Assembly (NCBI RefSeq): GCF_036906915.1 | Contig: NZ_JBAKHX010000019.1 | Coordinates: 42,805-106,804 of the forward strand | Direction: 5' to 3' | DNA from: Phytohabitans sp036906915 | GTDB taxonomy: Bacteria; Actinomycetota; Actinomycetes; Mycobacteriales; Micromonosporaceae | DNA length: 64,000 nucleotides | Part shown: one piece after another, positions 10,580-17,934 of the stretch | Layout of the letters: each line of letters begins with the position of its first letter | How positions within the stretch are numbered: the first letter of the stretch is position 1 | The notes under the pieces: model-generated | Seen by the model: only the letters and a program-made list of their open reading frames with translations | Database searches by the model: none | Told to the model about the DNA's origin: nothing | Position numbers and translations under genes: made by a program

Positions 10580-11590
10580 GTGGACCTGCCTACCGGATGG
10601 ACGACCCGCCGCCCGACGCTCGATGACGATGTCCCGGCGATCCTGGCCATGGTGCACGCCAGCGACATCGCGGCGGTTGGGCACCCGGACTTTACCGCCG
10701 ACGACGTCCGCGAGGCGCTGACCTCGCCACACGTCGACCCGGCCGTCGACTCCTGGCTAGCAGTGACCCCCGACGGCACGCTGGCCGGCTGGGCGTACCT
10801 GGAGAACCCGAACGCCGGCGACCGCGAGTTCATCGAGGTCTACGTGCACCCCGAGTACGGCGTACCCGCGCAGCGCCCGCTGCTCGCGCTGGTCCTGGCC
10901 CGGGTCGCGGAGCGGGCCGCCGCGTTCGGCCACCCCGAGGTCACCGTCCGCGGCGGGGGCATACCCAACGAGGAGAGCTGGCTCGCGGCCCTGCGCGAGG
11001 CCGGCTTCGGGTTCGTCAAGCGGTACGCCCGGATGCGCCGGACCCTCGCCGACCTGCCGCCGGAGCCGGTGCTGCCCGACGGGGTGACCGTCCGGCTGCT
11101 GCGCGCCGAGGACGACGTCGACATGCGCGACTTCCACCGCATCCTGGACACGGCCTTCCGCGACACGCCGGACTACGTGCCGCTCACCTACGAGCAGTGG
11201 CGCGAGCGGGTCGCCGCCCTGCCGAGCGTGACGTGGGACGAGTGGTTCGTCGCCTCGGTCGACGGCGTGCCGGCCGGCATCCTGCAATCTGCCGACCAGG
11301 CGCTCGACCAGAACGAGGGCTGGGTGAAGCACCTGGCGGTACTGGCCGAGCACCGCCGCCGAGGGCTGGGTGCGGCACTGCTGGCGCGGGCCTTCGCCAC
11401 GTACGCGGCGAAGGGGCGGGACACCGCCGGGCTGGGCGTCGACCTGACCAACCCGACCCGCGCGGCCAACCTCTACACGGCGATGGGCATGAGCCCGGCG
11501 TTCGAGGTCGAGATGTACGAGCGGAAGGTGAGCGCCGCCGGCTACGGCGACGCGGTGCGGGTGGGGCGCGACCGCAGCTCCGCCACGTAG
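10580..11590 (+). CDS. Tandem GNAT-family N-acetyltransferase
   Basis: 336 residues from GTG 10580, 8 bp after the previous stop. Two GNAT folds are fused. The N-terminal half (TRRPTLDDDVPAILAM, FIEVYVHPEYG) has a degenerate acetyl-CoA loop. The C-terminal half has a clear one: HLAVLAEHRRRGLGAALLAR (V-x-x-x-R-R-x-G-x-G/A), then NPTRAANLYTAMGM. Such doubles include mycothiol-synthase-like enzymes, but the acceptor here cannot be named. The last 49 bp overlap the convergent gamma-glutamylcyclotransferase gene, so the two 3' ends are antisense. Confidence 0.87.
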   Translation: MDLPTGWTTRRPTLDDDVPAILAMVHASDIAAVGHPDFTADDVREALTSPHVDPAVDSWLAVTPDGTLAGWAYLENPNAGDREFIEVYVHPEYGVPAQRPLLALVLARVAERAAAFGHPEVTVRGGGIPNEESWLAALREAGFGFVKRYARMRRTLADLPPEPVLPDGVTVRLLRAEDDVDMRDFHRILDTAFRDTPDYVPLTYEQWRERVAALPSVTWDEWFVASVDGVPAGILQSADQALDQNEGWVKHLAVLAEHRRRGLGAALLARAFATYAAKGRDTAGLGVDLTNPTRAANLYTAMGMSPAFEVEMYERKVSAAGYGDAVRVGRDRSSAT

Positions 11591-11997
11591 TCGTCGGGAG
11601 CGCCCGCCTTCTCCGCCGCGTTGGCGATCTCGGACAGGTACCAGGCGGTCGGCATGCCGCCCTCGTACCCGTCGAAGACGTAGACCCAGGCGGTCATCTC
11701 CCCGTCGAGCGTGACCACGCGCACGGTCAGCTTGCGGTAGGTGCCTGCCACCACGCCCTCGACCTCGTCGAGTTGGGAGGCGTCCCACGGGTGGACGTCG
11801 TAGATCGACACGAAGACGCGGTCACCTGGTGACTCCACGATCGTCGTGACCGACCCTTCCCATCCGAGCACCCCCTCGCCTGCGAAGGTGAGACGCCAGC
11901 CTTCCAGCCAGCCGGTGCCCACCATGGGCGAATGCGGACAGTAAGCACGCATCCGAGCGGGGTCGAGGTTAGAGCCGTACGCGGCGTAATGACGCAC
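11542..11997 (-). CDS. Gamma-glutamylcyclotransferase family protein
   Basis: 151 residues starting MRHYAAYGSNLDPARMR, the signature YGSNL phosphate-binding loop of the GGCT/AIG2 fold. The catalytic glutamate is most likely in LDEVEGV near residue 79, and the strand VFVSIYDVHPWD precedes it. The family releases 5-oxoproline from gamma-glutamyl peptides or amines; the bacterial substrate is unknown. Its 3' end runs 49 bp into the convergent acetyltransferase gene. It is divergent from lpdA, with about 70 bp between the two starts. Confidence 0.88.
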   Translation of the reverse strand: MRHYAAYGSNLDPARMRAYCPHSPMVGTGWLEGWRLTFAGEGVLGWEGSVTTIVESPGDRVFVSIYDVHPWDASQLDEVEGVVAGTYRKLTVRVVTLDGEMTAWVYVFDGYEGGMPTAWYLSEIANAAEKAGAPDDYVAELRSRPTRTASP

Positions 11998-12069
11998 GGC
12001 GATGACGATAGCCCGGCGGACGGGTAGGGGAGAATACGACGGAGCGTGTCGAGTCCTTCTGGGGGGAAA

Positions 12070-13473
12070 ATGAGCCGCATCGTGATCATCGGCGGGGGTC
12101 CGGCTGGGTACGAGGCCGCACTCGTGGCCGCCCAGCTCGACGCCGACGTGACGGTGGTTGAGGCCGAAGGTGCCGGTGGTGCCTGCGTGCTCTCCGACTG
12201 TGTCCCATCGAAGACCTTTATTGCCAGCTCAGATGTGGTGACCGGCTACCACGACACGGATGAGTTCGGCGTGCACTCCGGCGGGCTGGAGGCGGTCACC
12301 GTCGACGCCACAGCCCTGCACGAGCGGGTCAAGCGGCTCGCGCTGGCCCAGTCCAGCGACATCCAGGCGAAGCTGATCAAGGCGGGTGTGACCTTTGTCC
12401 ACGGCCGGGCACGCCTGGGCGAAGACACGCTCGGTCACACGCACCGTGTGCTCGTGTCTTCTGAAGGTAACGACGGAGAGTATTCGGTCGACGCCTCAAC
12501 CGTGCTGATTGCCACCGGGGCGACGCCGCGGGTGCTGCCGAGCGCGGTGCCGGACGGCGAGCGCATCCTGACCTGGCGCCAGGTCTACGACCTGCCTGAG
12601 CTGCCCGAGCACCTGATCGTGATCGGCTCCGGCGTGACCGGCGCCGAGTTCGCCAGTGCGTACCTGGCCATGGGTGTCAAGGTCACGCTGGTGTCCAGCC
12701 GCGACCGGGTCATGCCCCACGAGGACGCCGACGCCGCCATGGCGATCGAAGAGGTGTTCCGGGCCCGGGGCATGACCATCCTCGGCAACTCCCGGGCCGA
12801 AGCGGTTCGCCGCACGGCCCACGGGGTGCTCGTCGAGCTGGCCGGCGGCGCGGCGGTGGCGGGCACGCACGCGCTCATGGCGGTCGGCTCGGTGCCCAAC
12901 ACCGCCGACCTGGGGCTGGAGCAGTACGGCGTCGCCGTCGCCAAGGGTGGCTACCTGACCGTCGACCGCGTCTCGCGTACCAACGTGCCCGGCATCTACG
13001 CGGCGGGCGACTGCACCGGGGTGCTGCCGCTCGCGAGCGTCGCGGCCATGCAGGGCCGGATCGCGATGTGGCACGCGCTCGGCGAGGCGGTCCAGCCGCT
13101 GCGCCTGCGCACCGTCTCGGCGAACGTCTTCACCGACCCGGAGCTGGCCACCGTCGGCGTCTCGCAGGACGAGGTCGACTCGGGCAAGGTGCCGGCCCGT
13201 CAGGTGATGCTGCCGCTGTCAGGCAACGCGCGGGCCAAGATGGCCGGCCTGACGGACGGGTTCGTCAAGCTCTTCTGCCGTCTCGCCACCGGCACGGTGA
13301 TCGGTGGCGTGGTGGTGGCGCCCAAGGCGAGCGAGTTGATCCTGCCGATCACGATGGCGGTGGAAAACCACATGACAGTGGACCAACTGGCCCACACCAT
13401 CACGATCTATCCGTCGCTGTCCGGCTCGATCACCGAGGCGGCGCGGCAACTGATGCTTCACGGACTGGAGTAG
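12070..13473 (+). CDS. lpdA: NAD(P)H-quinone dehydrogenase, LpdA type flavoprotein
   Basis: 467 residues. FAD loop VIIGGGPAGYEAAL, second nucleotide loop VIGSGVTGAEFASA and FAD-closing IYAAGDCTGVLPLASVAA. The start of the active region reads CVLSDCVPSKTFIAS, so both disulfide cysteines are present, unlike the mycobacterial homologue as I remember it (Rv3303c, AVLDDC). The C-terminal catalytic His-Glu of lipoamide dehydrogenases is lost: where HPT is usual it reads YPSLSGSITEA. This matches quinone reductases of the Rv3303c type rather than a true Lpd. ATG 12070 follows a G-rich ribosome site (TCTGGGGGGAAA). Confidence 0.92.
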   Translation: MSRIVIIGGGPAGYEAALVAAQLDADVTVVEAEGAGGACVLSDCVPSKTFIASSDVVTGYHDTDEFGVHSGGLEAVTVDATALHERVKRLALAQSSDIQAKLIKAGVTFVHGRARLGEDTLGHTHRVLVSSEGNDGEYSVDASTVLIATGATPRVLPSAVPDGERILTWRQVYDLPELPEHLIVIGSGVTGAEFASAYLAMGVKVTLVSSRDRVMPHEDADAAMAIEEVFRARGMTILGNSRAEAVRRTAHGVLVELAGGAAVAGTHALMAVGSVPNTADLGLEQYGVAVAKGGYLTVDRVSRTNVPGIYAAGDCTGVLPLASVAAMQGRIAMWHALGEAVQPLRLRTVSANVFTDPELATVGVSQDEVDSGKVPARQVMLPLSGNARAKMAGLTDGFVKLFCRLATGTVIGGVVVAPKASELILPITMAVENHMTVDQLAHTITIYPSLSGSITEAARQLMLHGLE

Positions 13474-14131
13474 ACCGCCCTTCGGGCAGTGGTTGAGCGC
13501 CGTAGTGCTCGCTGTGTCCCTCTCCAGGCCGTGGGCCCGGACGCCAGTGCGAATGGCCAGTGAGGGCCAGCGCCCAGCCCGCCGCCGCGAAGATGGTCGC
13601 GGCGGTGGCGGCGACGGCGAAGAGGCGCCAGGCGGACGCGGTCAGGGCCGCGCCGCCCAGGTGCCCCACCAGGCCGCCGTACGCGGCCCAGGCCAGCGCG
13701 GCGGCGCCCTCGTAGGGCAGGAACAGCCGGTACGGGTAGCGCATCCGGCCGGCGTGGAAGCAGGCGGCCATCCGGCCACCGGGCACGAACCGGCACAGGA
13801 AGATCGTCACCGGACCGGGCCGGCGCAGCCCGCGGGTGAGCCGCTCAGCCGTGGCGCGTACCCGGCCCGCACCCATCTGCGGCCTGGACGAGCGGGACTG
13901 CCGGGTCAGCCGACCAAGGAGATAGCACGCCAGATCACCGCAGAACACGCCGAGCGCGCCAACCGCCACGATCAAGGGCAAGTTGAGGCCCCCGTACACC
14001 GTCAATGCCCCACCGGTGATCATCACCGCCTGGGTAGGCACGATCGGGACGAAAGCGTCGATCCACAACAGGGCCATGAGCAGCAGATACGCGGCTACGG
14101 GCGAGGCGACGCCGCTCAGCAGCTCGAGCAC
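13430..14131 (-). CDS. DedA/SNARE-associated family membrane protein
   Basis: 233 residues from GTG 14131, preceded by GGAGGGAGGT; a TTG at 14182 would add 17 residues but lies in probable promoter sequence. DedA/VTT features: hydrophobic N-terminal helix, FVPIVPTQAVMITGGAL, GVFCGDLACYLLGRL, then RFVPGGRMAACFHAGRMRYP (the family F-x-R-x-x-P-G-x-R motif) and two C-terminal helices. The family are probable lipid flippases or scramblases. The tail after residue 200 is hydrophilic. The last 44 bp overlap the convergent end of lpdA. Confidence 0.88.
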   Translation of the reverse strand: MLELLSGVASPVAAYLLLMALLWIDAFVPIVPTQAVMITGGALTVYGGLNLPLIVAVGALGVFCGDLACYLLGRLTRQSRSSRPQMGAGRVRATAERLTRGLRRPGPVTIFLCRFVPGGRMAACFHAGRMRYPYRLFLPYEGAAALAWAAYGGLVGHLGGAALTASAWRLFAVAATAATIFAAAGWALALTGHSHWRPGPRPGEGHSEHYGAQPLPEGRSTPVREASVAAPPR

Positions 14132-14309
14132 GCCGGACCTCCCTCCACCCGCGGTCAGAATAGTTTCCCGGACCCCTGTCAAGCTGGGAATTCTCGCTCA
14201 GCCATATCTCAGTAAGCGTCTTGCGCCGCCGCCGCCCGCCGGGGGCGTACCGTTGCATATGAGCGCGTTGAGGCCGGGTCCCCCGTTCCTGGTCTCCCGA
14301 AGCGCTCAC

Positions 14310-14340
14310 GGACCGGCGGCAGGTCCCGTGCCGCCGGTCC
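14310..14340. terminator. GC-rich hairpin upstream of the ATP-grasp operon
   Basis: Perfect 12-bp stem GGACCGGCGGCA / TGCCGCCGGTCC with a 7-nt loop and no T-run. It sits in the 200-bp gap between divergent genes, so it is either an element of the downstream leader or an actinobacterial-style terminator for an unseen short transcript. Confidence 0.5.
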
Positions 14341-14345
14341 ACCAT

Positions 14346-14359
14346 GTAACTCGCGTTAC
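14346..14359. promoter_or_regulatory. Candidate operator GTAAC-N4-GTTAC
   Basis: A perfect inverted repeat, GTAAC TCGC GTTAC, 34 bp before the ATG of the circularly permuted ATP-grasp gene. Its place in the promoter region suggests a repressor or activator site. No regulator gene is adjacent, so the binding protein is unknown. Confidence 0.35.
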
Positions 14360-14392
14360 GCGTGCGCAACGAGATCGGCGTAGCGTCGGGCC

Positions 14393-15976
14393 ATGGCGGA
14401 TCTTTTCGAGGACTATCGCCTCGGCCCAGGCTGGGACGAGATGTTCGGCGAGGCCAGCATGCCGCGCGCGTCGTACGAGGCGCTGCACGCGACTCTCCAG
14501 CCGCTGTCCAGTGCCGAGCTGGGTGTCCGCGCCGAGGTCCTGGCGCGCGCCTTCCTCGATCAGGGCATCACGTTCGCGCTGAAGGGCGTCGAGCGGCCCT
14601 TTCCGCTCGACATCGTGCCCCGCATCATCGCCGCCGAGGAGTGGCGCACCGTCGAGGCGGGGGTGGGGCAGCGCATCCGCGCGCTGGAGGCGTTCCTCGC
14701 CGACGTGTACGGCGCCGCGCAGGTGCTCGCCGACGGGGTGGTGCCCCGGAAAGTCGTGGTCACCAGCGCGCACTTCCATCGCGAGGCCGCGGGCATCACG
14801 CCGCACAACGGGGTCCGCATCCACGTGGCGGGCGTCGACCTGATCCGCGACGAGCAGGGCACGTTCCGGGTGCTGGAAGACAACGTCCGGGTGCCCTCCG
14901 GGGTCAGCTACGTGATGGAGAACCGGCGGGCCATGGCGCACGTGCTGCCCGAGGTGTTCGCGTCGACCCGGGTCCAGCCCGTCGACTCGTACCCGGGGCA
15001 GCTCCTGCGCGCGCTGCGCGCCGCCGCACCGGTCGGCGTGAACGAGCCCACCGTCGTGGTCCTCACGCCTGGCGTCTACAACTCGGCCTACTTCGAGCAC
15101 GCCCTGCTCGCCCGCGAGATGGGCGTCGAACTGGTGGAGGGGCGCGACCTGATCTGCGTGGGCAACGAGGTGGCCATGCGCACCACGGCGGGCGAGCGGC
15201 GGGTCGACGTGATCTACCGCCGGATCGACGACGAGTTTCTCGATCCGGTGCACTTCCGAGCCGACTCGGTGGTCGGCTGCGCGGGCCTGCTCAACGCCGC
15301 CCGCGCCGGCCGGGTCACGGTCGCCAACGCGATCGGCAACGGGGTCGCCGACGACAAGCTGCTCTACACGTACGTCCCCGACCTGATCCGGTACTACCTC
15401 AACGAGGAGTCGCTCCTGCCCAACGTCGAGACGTACCGCCTCGACGGCGACGCGGACGTCCTGGCCCACGTGCTCGACCGCCTCGACCAGCTCGTGCTCA
15501 AGCCCGTCGACGGCTCGGGCGGCGCCGGCATCGTCATCGGCTCCCAGGCCACCGACGAGCAGCTGACCCGGCTGCGCGAGCGGGTCGAGAAAGACCCGCG
15601 CGGCTGGATCGCCCAGCGCGAGGTGGCCCTGTCGATGGTGCCTACGCTGATCGGCAACCGGCTGCGGGCCAGGCACGTCGACCTGCGCCCGTTCGCGGTC
15701 AACGACGGCGAGAACGTGTGGGTGCTGCCCGGCGGGCTCACCCGCGTCGCGCTGCCCGAGGGCGCCCTGGTCGTCAACTCCAGCCAGGGCGGCGGCTCCA
15801 AGGACACCTGGGTGCTGACCGACAGCCCGACCGACCCGGCGGTGCTCCAAGAGGCCCTCGATCCGCCGATCACGGTCACGCCCACCTCGCAAGGGCCCGA
15901 CCCCGGTCCCGACCTCGGGCCGGTCACCGCCCAGCAACAGCAACAGCAACAGGCCGCAAGGAGTGTGCCGTGCTGA
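14393..15976 (+). CDS. Circularly permuted type-2 ATP-grasp protein
   Basis: 527 residues with the CP_ATPgrasp_1 arrangement: PFPLDIVPRIIAAEEW, FLADVYGAAQVL, HVAGVDLIRDEQGTFRVLED, NVRVPSGVSYVMENRR, then VIYRRIDDEF, LKPVDGSGGAGI and SQGGGSKDTWVL. ATP-grasp ligases of this class are predicted to join amino groups to carboxylates, perhaps making a peptide, but no product is known. The tail ends in seven glutamines (CAG/CAA repeats) just before the stop, an unusual low-complexity run. It overlaps the next gene by 7 bp, forming a three-gene operon with alpha-E and transglutaminase proteins. Confidence 0.92.
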   Translation: MADLFEDYRLGPGWDEMFGEASMPRASYEALHATLQPLSSAELGVRAEVLARAFLDQGITFALKGVERPFPLDIVPRIIAAEEWRTVEAGVGQRIRALEAFLADVYGAAQVLADGVVPRKVVVTSAHFHREAAGITPHNGVRIHVAGVDLIRDEQGTFRVLEDNVRVPSGVSYVMENRRAMAHVLPEVFASTRVQPVDSYPGQLLRALRAAAPVGVNEPTVVVLTPGVYNSAYFEHALLAREMGVELVEGRDLICVGNEVAMRTTAGERRVDVIYRRIDDEFLDPVHFRADSVVGCAGLLNAARAGRVTVANAIGNGVADDKLLYTYVPDLIRYYLNEESLLPNVETYRLDGDADVLAHVLDRLDQLVLKPVDGSGGAGIVIGSQATDEQLTRLRERVEKDPRGWIAQREVALSMVPTLIGNRLRARHVDLRPFAVNDGENVWVLPGGLTRVALPEGALVVNSSQGGGSKDTWVLTDSPTDPAVLQEALDPPITVTPTSQGPDPGPDLGPVTAQQQQQQQAARSVPC

Positions 15977-16908
15977 GTCGGATCGCCGAGTCCCTGTACT
16001 GGATCGGCCGCTACGTCGAGCGCGCCGAAGACACCGCCCGCATCCTCGACGTGCACCTGCACCGGATGCTCGCCGACCCGTGGGTCGACGAGAAGACCGC
16101 CTGCCGGTCGCTGCTCGGCGTCATGGGCGTATCCAATGTGGAGCAGCCAATGTCGGCCGCGCGCGTCGTGGGCCTGTTGGGGCTCGACGAGAGTAACCCC
16201 AGCTCGGTCGTCGGCGCGCTGGCCGCCGCCCGGGAAAACGCCCGCGGCGCGCGCGAGACCGTCTCGTCGGAGATGTGGGAAACGCTGAACGCCACGTGGC
16301 ACGGGCTGCCGGACGCGCGGCGGCGGGTCGAGCAGCAGGGCGTCCACGCGTTCTTCCGGTGGGTACGGGAGCGCTGCGCGGTGATGGCCGGGCTCACCGA
16401 CGCCACCATGAGCCGCGACGAGGGCTGGCTCTTTCTGGTACTCGGACGCAGCATCGAACGGGTCGACATGACCGCGCGGCTGCTGTCGACCCACGTGCGT
16501 GCCGGGGGCAGCATCCCGTCATGGCTGACGCTGCTGCGCTCCTGCGGCGCCTGGGAAACCTACCTCCGCACCTACCGTGGCTCCCTCGACGACCGCCACG
16601 CCGCCGAGTTCCTGCTGCTCGACCGGCTCTTCCCGCGCTCGGTGTTCGCCGTGCTGTCGGCTGCCGAGTCGTGCCTCGCCGAGCTGGAACCAGACCAGGG
16701 CCGCGCCGGCGTCGTCACCGACGCGCAGCGGATCGTCGGCCGGTCCCGCACCAACCTGGAGTTTCGCGGCGCCGACGAGCTGATCGCCGACCTGGGCTCG
16801 GTGCTGGGCGGCCTGGAACGCACGTGTTCGCAGGTCAACGACGCGGTGTCGCGGCGGTACTTCCGCCAGACGTCAGCGGTCATGTGGGTGTCTGAGGCGG
16901 TGGCATAA
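15970..16908 (+). CDS. Alpha-E domain protein
   Basis: 312 residues from GTG 15970, overlapping the ATP-grasp stop. It begins LSRIAESLYWIGRYVERAED, the hallmark start of the alpha-E (DUF403) helical domain, and continues with HAFFRWVRERCAVMAGLTD and LGRSIERVDMTARLLSTHV. The fold is all-helical with conserved Arg/Glu pairs. It is always found with circularly permuted ATP-grasp proteins and transglutaminase-like peptidases, and is thought to assist peptide synthesis or modification; no reaction has been shown. It ends directly at the transglutaminase start. Confidence 0.92.
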   Translation: MLSRIAESLYWIGRYVERAEDTARILDVHLHRMLADPWVDEKTACRSLLGVMGVSNVEQPMSAARVVGLLGLDESNPSSVVGALAAARENARGARETVSSEMWETLNATWHGLPDARRRVEQQGVHAFFRWVRERCAVMAGLTDATMSRDEGWLFLVLGRSIERVDMTARLLSTHVRAGGSIPSWLTLLRSCGAWETYLRTYRGSLDDRHAAEFLLLDRLFPRSVFAVLSAAESCLAELEPDQGRAGVVTDAQRIVGRSRTNLEFRGADELIADLGSVLGGLERTCSQVNDAVSRRYFRQTSAVMWVSEAVA

Positions 16909-17766
16909 GTGGTGCAGAGTTGGCGGCTGCGGGTGCAGCACAAGACCGGGTTCACGTACGCGGGCAAGGTCAGCTCGTCGTACAACGAGGCCCGGATGTC
17001 GCCTCGCAACGAGCCGCACCAGGCGGTGCTCGACGCGCGCGTGGAGGTGTGGCCGCCGGCCCGCACCTACCGGTACGAGGACTACTGGGGCACGGCGGTC
17101 ACCGCTTTCGACGTTCACGCCGCGCACGAGGCGCTCCAGGTCACGGCGACCGCCACGGTCGAGGCGCTTCCGGCGGGTGACCGGCTGACCGGTGACGGTG
17201 CGGGCTGGGCCGACCTGGCGATGCCCGACAATGTCGACCGCTGGCACGAGTTGCTGCTGCCCACCCCGCGCACCGCGCTCGACGAAGAACTGACCGAGCT
17301 GGCCGAGTCGATCAAGGGTGCGCACGCCACCCCGCAGGCGGCCGCCATGGCCATCTGCGAGCGGGTGCGCGCCGAGGTCGAGTACGAGCCCGGTGCGACG
17401 GGGGTGCAGACCGACGCGGTACACGCCTGGCGGCAGCGCAAGGGCGTCTGCCAGGACATCAGCCACCTCGTCGTCGGGCTGCTGCGGTCGGTCGGGGTGC
17501 CGACGCGGTACGTGTCCGGGTACCTGCACCCCTCGTCCAACGCGGCCATCGGCGAGACCGTCGTCGGGCAGAGCCACGCCTGGGCCGAGTGGTGGGTCGG
17601 CCGGTGGATGGCCTTCGACGCCACCAACGGCATCCCCGTTCGCGAGCAGCACGTCGTGATAGGGCGGGGCCGCGAGTACGGCGACGTGCCGCCCCTCAAG
17701 GGCGTCTACTCGGGCCCGGCGAACACCGGCCAGGGCGTCGAGGTCGCCATTACACGCTTGCGGTGA
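16909..17766 (+). CDS. Transglutaminase-like cysteine peptidase
   Basis: 285 residues; GTG 16909 immediately follows the alpha-E stop, and a second GTG at 16912 is also possible. It has the N-terminal bacterial transglutaminase-like domain (RVQHKTGFTYAGKVSSSYNE) and then the catalytic core. Cys is in RKGVCQDISH, His in VGQSHAWAEWW and Asp in AFDATNG, giving a complete Cys-His-Asp triad. No signal peptide. It probably cleaves or transfers an amide made by the ATP-grasp partner. The Thr leader of the tRNA synthetase starts only 16 bp after its stop. Confidence 0.92.
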   Translation: MVQSWRLRVQHKTGFTYAGKVSSSYNEARMSPRNEPHQAVLDARVEVWPPARTYRYEDYWGTAVTAFDVHAAHEALQVTATATVEALPAGDRLTGDGAGWADLAMPDNVDRWHELLLPTPRTALDEELTELAESIKGAHATPQAAAMAICERVRAEVEYEPGATGVQTDAVHAWRQRKGVCQDISHLVVGLLRSVGVPTRYVSGYLHPSSNAAIGETVVGQSHAWAEWWVGRWMAFDATNGIPVREQHVVIGRGREYGDVPPLKGVYSGPANTGQGVEVAITRLR

Positions 17767-17782
17767 GGAGTATCGTTGATTC

Positions 17783-17836
17783 ATGCGCAGCGCATTCGTC
17801 ACGACAACGCCGGGTCACCCCGGCGCCGAATCGTGA
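17783..17836 (+). CDS. Threonine leader peptide of the ThrRS attenuator (17 aa)
   Basis: Short frame ATG CGC AGC GCA TTC GTC ACG ACA ACG and on to TGA, encoding MRSAFVTTTPGHPGAES. Three threonine codons in a row (ACG ACA ACG, 17801-17809) sit in a 17-codon peptide just before a terminator and a threonyl-tRNA synthetase, the layout of amino-acid attenuator peptides. GAGGAG lies upstream, with spacing near 12 nt, slightly long. The Thr codons and the stop are both paired in a stem formed by 17788-17804 and 17831-17843. Translation is inferred, not shown. Confidence 0.68.
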   Translation: MRSAFVTTTPGHPGAES

Positions 17837-17889
17837 TGCGCTGACCACGACATCCAAAGGCCCCGGGGCAATCCGCTCCGGGGCCTTTG
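17788..17889 (+). promoter_or_regulatory. Predicted Thr-responsive transcription attenuator
   Basis: First a long stem: CAGCGCA (17788-17794) with TGCGCTG (17837-17843), and TCACGA (17799-17804) with TCGTGA (17831-17836). It encloses a GCCGGG/CCCGGC hairpin. Then comes a 12-bp terminator-like hairpin, CAAAGGCCCCGG (17855-17866) with CCGGGGCCTTTG (17878-17889). CCCCGG at 17818-17823 could pair with CCGGGG at 17863-17868 as an antiterminator. A ribosome stalled on the Thr codons would open the first stem. The U-run is short. Confidence 0.65.
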
Positions 17890-17934
17890 TCGTGCCTCGC
17901 GGCGGGTCGCCCCACGCACCCGTCAGGGGGAGAA

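Noticed and set aside
14183..14392. Short ORF from ATG 14259 in the DedA/ATP-grasp gap
   Set aside because: No ribosome site, runs through a strong hairpin and shows no family features.
17767..17934. T-box riboswitch controlling the ThrRS
   Set aside because: No T-box sequence (TGGNACCGCG), specifier loop or AG bulge is present; the leader fits peptide attenuation instead.
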